Shown: positions 1-7,284 of the stretch, in pieces | How positions within the stretch are numbered: the stretch's first letter is position 1 | How the letters are laid out: the number at the start of each line of letters is the position of its first letter | Origin: JBEKEX01 sp050013615 | GTDB lineage: Bacteria > Chloroflexota > Anaerolineae > Anaerolineales > Anaerolineaceae | Reading direction: 5' to 3' | Length of the DNA: 17,710 bases | NCBI GenBank assembly: GCA_050013615.1 | Contig: JBEKEX010000072.1 | Span: forward strand, 1 to 17,710 | Notes under the pieces: model-generated | What the model saw: the letters and a program-made list of their open reading frames with translations, nothing else | What the model was told of the DNA's origin: nothing | The model's database searches: none | Program-made: the position numbers and the translations under genes

Positions 1-2
1 CG

Positions 3-563
3 TTTTTAACGGTGTATGGTTTGGCCCAGCCGGTCTTGCCGGCCGCCCTGGTCGACATTGCCAACCCTATTGCATCGACTGTCACCATCCTGCGCTCGCT
101 GGGATGGTATCTGCTGGCGCCTTTGTTCCTGTATGCGCTTTTCACCATTTGGAAGACGAAGGACGAGCAGGAACGCCGGATGTTGATTTGGATGGCGTGC
201 TTTTGTGTGATCTGGGTGGTGATCTCTTCCATGCGTGCCGGCGGCGACATGTGGGATAACCCACGCTACCGCTCCATTTTCCTACCCTGGCTGGCAACGC
301 TGGCCGGCTGGGGACTTGACTGGGCATTGACACACAAGGATGCCTGGCTGAGCCGGTGGCTGATAGTGGAAGGCATCTTCCTGGCCGTCTTTACGAATTG
401 GTACTTGCACCGTTATAAAGGGGTCGGGCTTGACGTACCGTTCGGGACCATGGTGCTGGTCATTGTGATTCTCAGTCTGGCTGTGTTGGTGGGTGGGGGC
501 CTGTGGGATCTTTGGCGTAAGCATCACCCGGCAGCTTTGGCGGATACCGTTAAGGAAAAATGA
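3..563 (+). CDS. Polytopic membrane protein, C-terminal part (5' end outside window)
   Basis: The reading frame is open to the left edge of the window (codons TTT, TTA, ACG precede a GTG at 12), so this is probably the 3' end of a longer gene. The visible part has about five hydrophobic segments separated by short charged loops. One loop carries the sequence GGDMWDNPRYR, which resembles the C-terminal region of large GT39/ArnT-like or other polytopic membrane glycosyltransferases in Chloroflexota; the catalytic part is not in view, so this is only a suggestion. The tail is basic (LWRKHHPAAL) and probably cytoplasmic. The stop overlaps the start of the next gene (ATGA), so the two are likely co-translated. 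Confidence 0.6.
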   Translation, partial: FLTVYGLAQPVLPAALVDIANPIASTVTILRSLGWYLLAPLFLYALFTIWKTKDEQERRMLIWMACFCVIWVVISSMRAGGDMWDNPRYRSIFLPWLATLAGWGLDWALTHKDAWLSRWLIVEGIFLAVFTNWYLHRYKGVGLDVPFGTMVLVIVILSLAVLVGGGLWDLWRKHHPAALADTVKEK

Positions 564-1015
564 AACGCGTCGATTTGGCCGACTATGCGCGGGGGTCATT
601 GAACTTGATCGCCCGCAGCTTGTCCGAGATCGAGAAGGGCTATCCCGAGTTCTACCGGGTGATCGCCCTGCAATTGCGCTTGTTGTTGTGTGATTCCACG
701 CGCCGCCACAACCAAACCGTCGATATCTCTCTAGTGCCCCAGGTGTTGCCCGAGCTCAAATTCCATCCCCTTAATTCGATCGGCGAATTCGATCACGATC
801 TGCCGCCAATGACGTTGGAAGAATGGCTCGCACAACCTTTACCGATTAAAGCGACTTCACCGGTGACCATTCGTACGTTGATCCGCCAGGTGTGTGACCA
901 GGATGGCGGCGCACACGTGGATCAACGCGCAGCCATGCTGTTTATCCCTGAAGCGGCGCGTTGGGTGGTGCATATTGGCCGTTATGTAATGGAGCGATTG
1001 GAAACCGGGCTTTAA
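560..1015 (+). CDS. Small conserved hypothetical protein with GGAHVD motif
   Basis: A 151-residue soluble protein that I cannot name. The ATG overlaps the stop of the upstream membrane-protein gene and is preceded by AAGGAAAA, a reasonable ribosome binding site, so the start is well supported. No signal peptide or membrane segment is seen. The N-terminal half is helical and charged; the C-terminal third contains IRQVCDQDGGAHVDQR, whose GGxHxD core looks like a conserved motif. A bidirectional terminator follows directly. Coupling to the membrane protein suggests a related role, but no function can be assigned. Confidence 0.7.
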   Translation: MKRVDLADYARGSLNLIARSLSEIEKGYPEFYRVIALQLRLLLCDSTRRHNQTVDISLVPQVLPELKFHPLNSIGEFDHDLPPMTLEEWLAQPLPIKATSPVTIRTLIRQVCDQDGGAHVDQRAAMLFIPEAARWVVHIGRYVMERLETGL

Positions 1016-1048
1016 AAAACAACGAGCGCCACACGGCGCTCGTTTCTT
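1013..1048. terminator. Bidirectional rho-independent terminator
   Basis: A 10-bp perfect stem (AACGAGCGCC / GGCGCTCGTT) closes on the loop ACAC. It is followed by a T-rich run (TTTCTT) on the plus strand and preceded by AAAAAAC, which gives GTTTTTT on the minus strand. It lies between two convergent genes and can end transcription from both sides; the longer T run serves the minus strand. Confidence 0.85.
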
Positions 1049-1358
1049 AGACTTTCCAATCACCCACATCCACCCAGCAATATTCCAGATGGTCGGCCAG
1101 GACCTTGTTCTTTTTGTTCTTGCTGCGGACGATATCGTAAGCCCACCCCATCAATTGGACGCCTCCCAACTCGGACAGGCGCTTGCCGATCTCGCGGGCA
1201 CGGATGTGGCGGCATTGCATGTTGAAATTGCCCCCCGGATGCTCGGAGAGGAAATCGTCTTGCTTACCGATGCGGAGAAGCTCATCCATCAGGCGGTTTA
1301 CTTCGTCCTTGGCATAGGCTGGGCAGGGTGGGGTTTTTAGAAAATCAAATAATCCCAT
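1047..1358 (-). CDS. Small conserved hypothetical protein (Chloroflexota type)
   Basis: A 103-residue protein beginning MGLFDFLK, with the start chosen because GAGGA lies 5 nt upstream of the ATG. It is rich in charged residues with no membrane segment. The central stretch FNMQCRHIRAREIGKRLSEL is typical of a small family I associate with Chloroflexota genomes, whose function is unknown; that association is from memory. Two central histidine/cysteine positions (QCRH) could bind a metal but there is no second pair. It is a single-gene unit, convergent with the gene ending at 1015 and divergent from the deacetylase gene at 1471. A weak extended -10 (TGATAAAAT on the minus strand, around 1388-1396) could be its promoter. 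Confidence 0.75.
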   Translation of the reverse strand: MGLFDFLKTPPCPAYAKDEVNRLMDELLRIGKQDDFLSEHPGGNFNMQCRHIRAREIGKRLSELGGVQLMGWAYDIVRSKNKKNKVLADHLEYCWVDVGDWKV

Positions 1359-1470
1359 GTGGATCCTCGAGAACGAAATCCTTGTTCATTTTATCACTGT
1401 TTTTAAGATGCCAGATATCGGGGGCCGCACCCACTTTGTCGTTCGGGGCGTTTCGTGGTAAAACGTGTCT

Positions 1471-2202
1471 ATGCATTGGGTGTATCTATCGCCTCATTTT
1501 GATGATGCCATCCTTTCCTGCGGTGGGTTGATCTACGAACAGGTGTGGCGAGGTCAGACGGTCGAGATTTGGACCCTATGCGCTGGGGAAATCCCGCCGG
1601 GACCGCTCAGCCCATTTGCACAGGAGCTGCATTTGCGCTGGGGAACCAGCGCAGAGACAGTGAGATTGCGGGCCGCCGAAGACCGTGAAGCGTGCCAACA
1701 AGTGGGTGCCATCTACCGCCATCTGGATATCCCGGATTGCATTTACCGCAGGACACCGGAGGGCGAGTTCATTGTCCATGGCGAAACGGATCTGTTCCAG
1801 CCGCTGTCTGAGACGGAACAGTCATTGGCGGCCAGACTGGGCCACCACATTCGGCAGATTCTGCCACCTTATGCTCGCGTGGTCAGCCCGATGGGCATTG
1901 GCGGGCACGTGGATCATCGCCTGACGCGTGCTGTCGCCGAGGCGATCCACAAACCTGTTTGGTATTATGCGGATTACCCTTACGTCGAACGGCAGGCTCT
2001 CGACCCGGCCGATTGGCTGCCCGGTGATCTGAAGGTTTATCATGCTCACGTGTCGAAAGCTGGGCTGAGCGCCTGGCAAGCGGGAATTGCGGCCTATGGC
2101 TCCCAGATCAGCTCCTTTTGGAGCAGTGTTGATTCAATGCGGAAGGCGATTGAAATGTATCGACGGGCCAAGGGTGGTACAAGATTGTGGCGGCAGGTTT
2201 GA
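1471..2202 (+). CDS. PIG-L/LmbE family deacetylase
   Basis: A 243-residue soluble enzyme of the PIG-L (LmbE-like) family, zinc-dependent hydrolases that remove N-acetyl groups, usually from amino sugars or their conjugates. The N-terminal motif SPHFDDAILSCGG (about residues 7-19) is the family's PHxDD zinc-binding signature, and GGHVDHRL (about 144-151; His146, Asp148 and His149) is the second metal-binding motif. The length suits the family. The ATG at 1471 gives the canonical short lead into the first strand; an in-frame GTG at 1465 is the alternative. It stands alone, about 95 bp before the next gene. Its substrate cannot be read from the sequence: related enzymes act in glycolipid, mycothiol/bacillithiol and cell-envelope glycan pathways. 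Confidence 0.9.
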   Translation: MHWVYLSPHFDDAILSCGGLIYEQVWRGQTVEIWTLCAGEIPPGPLSPFAQELHLRWGTSAETVRLRAAEDREACQQVGAIYRHLDIPDCIYRRTPEGEFIVHGETDLFQPLSETEQSLAARLGHHIRQILPPYARVVSPMGIGGHVDHRLTRAVAEAIHKPVWYYADYPYVERQALDPADWLPGDLKVYHAHVSKAGLSAWQAGIAAYGSQISSFWSSVDSMRKAIEMYRRAKGGTRLWRQV

Positions 2203-2282
2203 TGCCCCCAGGGGTGGCACAAAAACATCTCTAGCCCCTATCTGTGGCAGATGGGCAAGGGAATCAAGCCATAAAAAATCTG

Positions 2283-2291
2283 TGCTATACT
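2283..2291 (+). promoter_or_regulatory. Extended -10 promoter element, possibly for a leaderless transcript
   Basis: TGCTATACT matches an extended -10 (TGn plus TATACT, one mismatch to TATAAT). No good -35 is seen 17 bp upstream. The -10 ends 6 nt before the ATG at 2298, so transcription would begin at or next to the start codon, and no ribosome binding site precedes that ATG. This would be the promoter of the eight-gene cluster. Confidence 0.45.
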
Positions 2292-2297
2292 AATATT

Positions 2298-2555
2298 ATG
2301 GAAGGCGAGCGCGCATTTTGGTCATTGTGGGCACGAAAACTGCAACGATGGGGTATTGACCAATTTGCTGCGCTCTTGTTGGATGCCGCCGGACCGCTAA
2401 AAGTGTTGCTGGCACAGGTGATCGTCGCGGGCAGTCCATTTTTTATTTCTCGTAACAACCAGGAATGGCAAGCGCTGGAACATTTATTGGAAGATCCACA
2501 AGAAAGCAGTTCGTTTGCTTCGTTTCTGCGTCAGGAGGATGGACGTTGGACCTAA
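2298..2555 (+). CDS. Small conserved protein at head of the MutL/DUF6754 cluster
   Basis: An 85-residue protein starting MEGERAFWSLWARKLQRWG. In-frame codons further upstream are open, but the ATG at 2298 is preferred because it follows the -10 element and gives a charged, family-like N-terminus. The middle (about residues 23-46) is moderately hydrophobic and could lie on or in the membrane; the C-terminal half (EHLLEDPQESSSFASFLR) is acidic and helical. Similar short proteins precede DUF6754 genes in Chloroflexota as far as I recall. Its stop lies inside the start of the next gene (10-nt overlap), and the next gene's Shine-Dalgarno sits within this reading frame, which indicates translational coupling. 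Function unknown. Confidence 0.65.
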   Translation: MEGERAFWSLWARKLQRWGIDQFAALLLDAAGPLKVLLAQVIVAGSPFFISRNNQEWQALEHLLEDPQESSSFASFLRQEDGRWT

Positions 2556-2944
2556 TCAATGCTGGGATTGCAGCCATAATCATCCTGGCAACAGGTGGAT
2601 TGATCACCCTGTTTGCGCTCCCCGGTTTTCGCCGTAAACAGCCGGTATTCCGTCCTATCGCCGCGATCCAGCGGTTGCAGCGCGCCGTGGGGCAATCGGT
2701 CGAAGACGGCACTCGCATCCACATTGGACTGGGCAAATCCTTATTACTCAGCTATAACAGCGCTTCTTCGCTGGTCGGTTTGACAGCGTTGGAGCGCATT
2801 GCTTTGTTCAGCCTGGTCAGCGACCGCCCGCTGATAGCCACCAGCGGAGATGGCGCACTTTCCCTTCTCAGTCAGGATGCCCTAAAAGCGGCTTACCGGA
2901 TGAGTAATACCGGTGAGCACTATAATCCCGATTCTGGCCAGTGA
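2546..2944 (+). pseudogene. DUF6754 membrane protein, N-terminal fragment (gene broken by internal deletion/frameshift)
   Basis: The start is a TTG at 2546 with a perfect AGGAGG seven bases upstream; this fits the protein beginning MDLINAGIAAIIILATGG, one membrane helix (about residues 4-26). After it comes the block I recognise from DUF6754 proteins: FRPIAAIQRLQRAVGQSVEDGTRIHIGLG, then SDRPLIATSGDGALSLLSQD and YNPDSGQ, where the frame stops at 2944. In intact relatives this point is followed by roughly 50 more residues before the motif that here resumes in another frame. The gap therefore removes a conserved block and shifts the frame (missing length would be 3n+2). DUF6754 has no known biochemical role. 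The lesion may be a real mutation or an assembly error; the flanking sequence shows no other decay. Confidence 0.7.
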
Positions 2945-3140
2945 TTCGCTGCCGGCCCAGGCGGTCATGTTCGGAATGGCTCAGGATACGATGATCGGCG
3001 AAGAGTTGTATGCGCTGCCGGCTTATTTACAAGCCGGAACTGCTCACACAGCCAGCCTGCGCACTCAAGACGTTCTACGTTGGGTGATCATTGCCGTATT
3101 GATCGGCGGTGCCATCCTGAAATTTATGGGGTTGATATGA
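2913..3140 (+). pseudogene. DUF6754 membrane protein, C-terminal fragment
   Basis: The second half of the broken gene, with homologous sequence from about 2930 in a different frame from the first half. It reads ILASDSLPAQAVMFGMAQD, then IGEELYALPAYLQAG, TASLRTQDVLRW and a final membrane helix, all in the order expected at the C-terminus of DUF6754 proteins. With the N-terminal helix this would place the central domain between two membrane anchors. The ATG at 2913 is probably not a true start, because the first few codons are the N-terminal half read in another frame. The end overlaps the next gene's start (ATGA at 3137), so the operon arrangement is intact downstream of the lesion. Confidence 0.65.
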
Positions 3141-3754
3141 GATCGCCACTTTCCACGGCCATTGCAATTGCCACCGGGCTGATCATCTTGATCGCATTGA
3201 TCCTGCCCTTCTCGTGGATGCAGGACATTCGCACTATCTTGCTTGCACCGGCGATCATCCTTTCGGGGGTGGCTGGCCTGATTGCGATCTATAACCTGCT
3301 CGTGGTGCACGGACGGAAGATGCTCAGTGCCAAAGAGCGCGACATATACAGCTTTTTCCTGTTGTTGGGCTTTCTGGTGACCTTCATCGCAGGTTTGATC
3401 CTGGCGCCCGCCAACACACAGTTCCAGCATGTGGTAACCAGCATTCAAGTGCCGGTCGAGGCCAGCTTGATGGGCGTCCTGGCAGTCAGCCTGGCTTACG
3501 CCAGCGTGCGCCTCTTCCAGCAACGCAAAGGCATCATGGGGTTCTTTTTTATTCTCAGTACCATCGTATTTTTGGTGATCAGCAGCGGGTTTTTGTCCAT
3601 CGGTAATAACATACCTGTCTTCAAGGATGTGTTAGCGGTGGTGGAGCAATTGCCGGTGGCAGGTGGGCGTGGCATCCTGTTGGGGATTGCCTTGGGTGGG
3701 TTGACTGCCGGTATCCGCATCTTGCTCGGAGCTGACCGCCCTTATAGCGGATAA
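3137..3754 (+). CDS. Six-helix integral membrane protein
   Basis: A 205-residue protein with about six hydrophobic segments: roughly residues 5-25, 33-58, 71-90, 101-123, 132-152 and 175-198. Polar loops are short; a conserved-looking charged loop HGRKMLSAKERD lies after the second helix and a 20-residue loop between the fifth and sixth carries several Asn/Lys residues. The ATG overlaps the stop of the DUF6754 gene, so translation is coupled. An in-frame upstream start at 3080 is rejected because it would overlap that gene by 60 bases and add a Cys/His/Arg-rich stretch unlike the rest. I recognise no transporter or enzyme signature. Its place between DUF6754 and the zinc-ribbon protein suggests it is a membrane subunit of the same assembly. 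Confidence 0.75.
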   Translation: MRSPLSTAIAIATGLIILIALILPFSWMQDIRTILLAPAIILSGVAGLIAIYNLLVVHGRKMLSAKERDIYSFFLLLGFLVTFIAGLILAPANTQFQHVVTSIQVPVEASLMGVLAVSLAYASVRLFQQRKGIMGFFFILSTIVFLVISSGFLSIGNNIPVFKDVLAVVEQLPVAGGRGILLGIALGGLTAGIRILLGADRPYSG

Positions 3755-3757
3755 GAT

Positions 3758-6700
3758 ATGCCAGAGAATATCTGTCCAGTTTGCGGGATGATCAATGCAG
3801 AGGACTCAACGTTTTGTTGGTCCTGTAAATCACCCTTGAAGACCCCCCCGGCGCCCCCACCTTCAGAAGAAGGTGGACAAGAACCGCAAGAGGCTTCAGG
3901 CGGGAAGAAATCCAAAGCTGGAACGGAAGAGGTTCCGGATTGGTTGACGCGCATCAGGGCAAAGAGCCAGATGGAGCAGGAAACCAATAACCTGACCCAG
4001 AGCGTGCTGCCCAAGGATGAATCCGACGCCGGTGAGACTGGCAGCAGTGCGACAGCTCCAGATTGGTTGAAGGAATTGCGGAATGAGAAGGAATCTGCCC
4101 CGGATGAAGCCGACCAGGATGCAATCTGGGCCGGGACAGCAGCCATTTACACGCCCACTGATATCCCTGAAGCATCGACCAAGGCCAAGCCTCCCACAGA
4201 TGAAGAGTCGGATGAGTTTCTTAAACATTTAGCGGAGTGGAAGCCCAAGGAAACCATTAAACTAGAAGACGATTTGTCTTTGAGTCAGGCAGAATCGCCT
4301 GCAGTACCACCTGAAAGTGTTCCTGAGAAACCATTCTCTGAACCAGTTACGCCTGCGGAAGAAGGAAAAGTTGGGGGAACAGACCTGCCTGACTGGTTGA
4401 GAAAGATTGCTCAATTTGGAGAAACGCCGTCAGCGGCCTCTGCTCCGGTCGAACCCGGTCAACCAGAAGGCCAGGCGGTTGCACCTGCTCCGGAGACTCC
4501 CGGTACGCCAGATTGGTTGAATCGGGTTGTGCCGCCTGCCGAAAACGAGGCAGCGGCGGTCGAATCTCCCACCCTGGATTGGCTGAACGAGCCCGCAAAA
4601 TCTGAAGAAGAAACTTCTTCCGCAACGCCGGCTGCGGCAGAACCTGCCCGGTCGAGTGAATTTGAAAAGCCAGCCGAATCTATTTCAGAAAAACCGGAAG
4701 AAACAGCCAGATCGGCGTCGGAAGAAACGCCAACATCACCCACTGCTTCCGTTATCCATCCACCGCAGGGAACGGCGCCACTGCCTGCCGAGGAATCATC
4801 GGCAACTGCCCCAGCCACCCCTGATTGGTTGGGCGCGCTCAAGCAGCAATTTGCTGAAGCGGAACAGCCAGAAGTTACTGCTGCGCCTTCGATGGAAGAA
4901 CCTTCGGAAACGTCTGCACCTTCGGTACCAGCACCTGAGGTGGCAGGACATGCTGCGGTACCCGATTGGCTCAACGAAATACGGCAACCGCTGGAAAATG
5001 AACCGGCAGCTCCGGAAGTTGAACTCTCACCCGAGCCAACGGGCGAAGCAACCCCGTTTGCTGCTGCTCCCACAGAGCCAACGGCCGAGGAAGAGGATAA
5101 TCGGCTGCAGGCAGTCATCCAACCGTCTGCAGTTGAACCAGTCGAGCCCCTGCCTATGCCTGAAATCCCGCCATCGAACAGGCCTGTGGAAACGCCACCG
5201 GAAAGCAGCATGGCACCTTCTGCTGAGACAATTGCACCACCGAAAAAAAGCGAATTGGTTGGCGGTGAGGAATCTCCTATAACAACTAGCACACCCGATT
5301 CCGGCCAGGAAACCGGGCCGGAATCGCCGTTAGGGGGTGAGCCTGCCATCGCCGATGGCGTTTTACCGGATTGGCTGAAAGACCTGGCGAGGCCATCTGA
5401 GGAAGAGTTGACGGCGGCTGAGGGCTTGTCGGAAGCTGCTCAAGAAAAAGAAGAGGCAGAAGTATCGGCTTTCTTCGAATCCACGCCGGCAGATACCATG
5501 CCGGTCAGGGAAGTGCTGGCTGCCCAACGAAGGGCAGAAGAAGAAGCTGCTCAATCGCCAACTCCGGCTGAAGAAACCGAAGGCAGAACTCCAGAGACGG
5601 TAGAGGAATCAGCCCCGGCTGCAGCGCCGGTAGAAGAGATCAAGTCGATCGAACCGCCAGCCGAGGTGAAGGAACCGCCTTCTACGCAAATCAAGGAAAC
5701 GCCGTTTTCTTCTGAACTATTGGAGCAGACCCCGGCCTGGTTGAGGGAGTTGGAATCGATGCCAACGGCGGAAGCGACTCCTCCGCAACCTTCTGCCCAA
5801 CCCGCGGCTACCATACCTGCGTTTCAATTTGAACCGGAGGAAAGCGAAGAGCCTTTGCCGGCTGAACCTCCAACCACTGCTTACGAAGCAGAATTCAACG
5901 AAACACCGGTCGAAGGGGTGTTGCCCGATTGGTTAGAGGAACTGAAACCCGACACCGGTACACCGCCACCCCCAGAAGCACCGGCTGCCGCGGCATTTAT
6001 CGAAGAAAATGAAGAGACTGCTCCTGCTCCCGGAATGCCTGAAATGGAGAAGTCGAAACCATTTTCTCTGGGTGGGGAACTGCCTGATTGGCTTTCCACC
6101 CACTGGCAGGCCGAAGAAGGCGAAGGAGGGAGCAATGAAGCGAAGTTGGCCATGGCCAACCTGCCCGGTTGGGTGCAGGCATTGCGTCCGCTGGACGCGC
6201 TCAACCTCAATCGCTTCTCTTCGGATGTGGACAGCCGGATCGAGAACAAAGGTCCATTAGCCGGGTTTGCCGGCGTTCTTCCGGGTGACACGGCACCGCT
6301 TAATTATCCTCGCCCGCCTCTCTATTCGACCAAATTGCATGTCTCCGAACGCCAAAAAATGCAAGCGACCTTGCTGGAACAAATGGTCAAGGAAACGCCG
6401 GCCGCTGAAGAGGAGACGTCGAGATCGAAAGCGATTGCTCAACGCCTGTACCGTATGGTCACCGGCCTGGTGTTGATCGGTATTTTGGTTTACTCACTGT
6501 TTTTCGGATTCAAATTGCTCCCGCTTAGCAGCCTTGCTCCTGCTCCAGTGGTCGCGGTCCACGATGCCATCGCTCAACTTCCGCCGGATTCGGCGGTTTT
6601 GGTGGCTGTGGACTACGAGGCAGGACTTTCCGGCGAGGTTAAACAGGTCGCATTGCCGGTAGTAGAGCAAATGATGGCACAGAGTGATTACCTTGTGCTT

Positions 6701-7279
6701 CTCTCGACCTCGGTGAATGGGCAGGCCTTGGGAGATGACTTGGTTCGTTCTGCCAATACAGAAGTGAGCTCGTATAATGTCGCGCAAAATGTCGTCAACC
6801 TGGGGTATCTGCCCGGTGGTACGACCGGTTTGCAGAGTTTTGCGCACGATCCTGCCGAAACGGTTCCCAACACCTGGCAAATGACAAAGGCTTGGTTACA
6901 TGTTAATTTGCAGAGTGCAGGACAGATCGACCAATTTGCGGCAGTCGTGGTGTTGACCGACAGCCCAGAGACAGCGCGCGCCTGGATCGAACAAGTGCAG
7001 CCTACACTCAACGGGAAACCGCTGTTCATGGTTGTCAGCGCACAAGCAGCCCCGTTGGTGCAACCCTATGTGGCTGCAGGTCAGGTGAGCGGTATGGTGG
7101 CAGGACTGGAGGATGCTGCAGTATATGAGCAGTTGACCCAGCGCAGTGGTAATGCAATGGCTTTCTTGGGTGCTTATCAGACCGGGTTGATCGTGATGGC
7201 TGCCCTCATCCTGGTCGGTGGGGTGTTGCAATTATTGACTTCTTTGTTCAAAAATCGGAAAACGGAAAAAGGGGCTTGA
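3758..7279 (+). CDS. Zinc-ribbon transmembrane protein with disordered arm carrying twelve PDWL motifs
   Basis: An 1173-residue protein in four parts. Residues 1-25 form a zinc ribbon (Cys6, Cys9, Cys20, Cys23). Residues 26 to about 850 are Pro/Glu/Ala/Ser/Thr-rich and predicted disordered, yet carry about twelve copies of a short motif, consensus [VALT]PDWLxxL/I (examples VPDWLTRIR, APDWLKELR, LPDWLEELK, ending with LPGWVQALR near residue 802). One membrane helix lies at about 900-922, followed by a roughly 220-residue alpha/beta-looking domain (AVLVAVDYEAGLSG..., NLGYLPGGTTGL, VVVLTDSPETARAW) and a second helix at about 1142-1164 with a basic tail. The arm is therefore most likely cytoplasmic and the folded domain outside the membrane. 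Similar zinc-ribbon proteins are common in Anaerolineae, without assigned function. The repeated motif in a flexible arm suggests multivalent docking of a partner, perhaps the ATPase encoded downstream. Confidence 0.85.
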   Translation: MPENICPVCGMINAEDSTFCWSCKSPLKTPPAPPPSEEGGQEPQEASGGKKSKAGTEEVPDWLTRIRAKSQMEQETNNLTQSVLPKDESDAGETGSSATAPDWLKELRNEKESAPDEADQDAIWAGTAAIYTPTDIPEASTKAKPPTDEESDEFLKHLAEWKPKETIKLEDDLSLSQAESPAVPPESVPEKPFSEPVTPAEEGKVGGTDLPDWLRKIAQFGETPSAASAPVEPGQPEGQAVAPAPETPGTPDWLNRVVPPAENEAAAVESPTLDWLNEPAKSEEETSSATPAAAEPARSSEFEKPAESISEKPEETARSASEETPTSPTASVIHPPQGTAPLPAEESSATAPATPDWLGALKQQFAEAEQPEVTAAPSMEEPSETSAPSVPAPEVAGHAAVPDWLNEIRQPLENEPAAPEVELSPEPTGEATPFAAAPTEPTAEEEDNRLQAVIQPSAVEPVEPLPMPEIPPSNRPVETPPESSMAPSAETIAPPKKSELVGGEESPITTSTPDSGQETGPESPLGGEPAIADGVLPDWLKDLARPSEEELTAAEGLSEAAQEKEEAEVSAFFESTPADTMPVREVLAAQRRAEEEAAQSPTPAEETEGRTPETVEESAPAAAPVEEIKSIEPPAEVKEPPSTQIKETPFSSELLEQTPAWLRELESMPTAEATPPQPSAQPAATIPAFQFEPEESEEPLPAEPPTTAYEAEFNETPVEGVLPDWLEELKPDTGTPPPPEAPAAAAFIEENEETAPAPGMPEMEKSKPFSLGGELPDWLSTHWQAEEGEGGSNEAKLAMANLPGWVQALRPLDALNLNRFSSDVDSRIENKGPLAGFAGVLPGDTAPLNYPRPPLYSTKLHVSERQKMQATLLEQMVKETPAAEEETSRSKAIAQRLYRMVTGLVLIGILVYSLFFGFKLLPLSSLAPAPVVAVHDAIAQLPPDSAVLVAVDYEAGLSGEVKQVALPVVEQMMAQSDYLVLLSTSVNGQALGDDLVRSANTEVSSYNVAQNVVNLGYLPGGTTGLQSFAHDPAETVPNTWQMTKAWLHVNLQSAGQIDQFAAVVVLTDSPETARAWIEQVQPTLNGKPLFMVVSAQAAPLVQPYVAAGQVSGMVAGLEDAAVYEQLTQRSGNAMAFLGAYQTGLIVMAALILVGGVLQLLTSLFKNRKTEKGA
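3932..6175 (+). repeat. Dispersed PDWL short-linear-motif array within the zinc-ribbon gene
   Basis: About twelve copies of a 9-residue motif are spaced irregularly over some 740 residues: ten carry DWL, one is TPAWLRELE and the last is LPGWVQALR. Codons and spacers differ between copies, so this is not a recent tandem duplication. Conservation of Trp-Leu inside otherwise low-complexity sequence argues that the motif itself is under selection. Confidence 0.8.
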
Positions 7280-7284
7280 TCACG

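Noticed and set aside
2244..2297. Upstream in-frame extension of the small gene at 2298
   Set aside because: It would place the promoter's -10 element inside the gene and adds residues unlike the rest of the protein.
4459..5349. Long minus-strand open frame rich in Ser and Gly
   Set aside because: It is the mirror of the low-complexity Pro/Glu/Ala arm of the zinc-ribbon gene; the composition explains the lack of stops, and it has no family-like segment.
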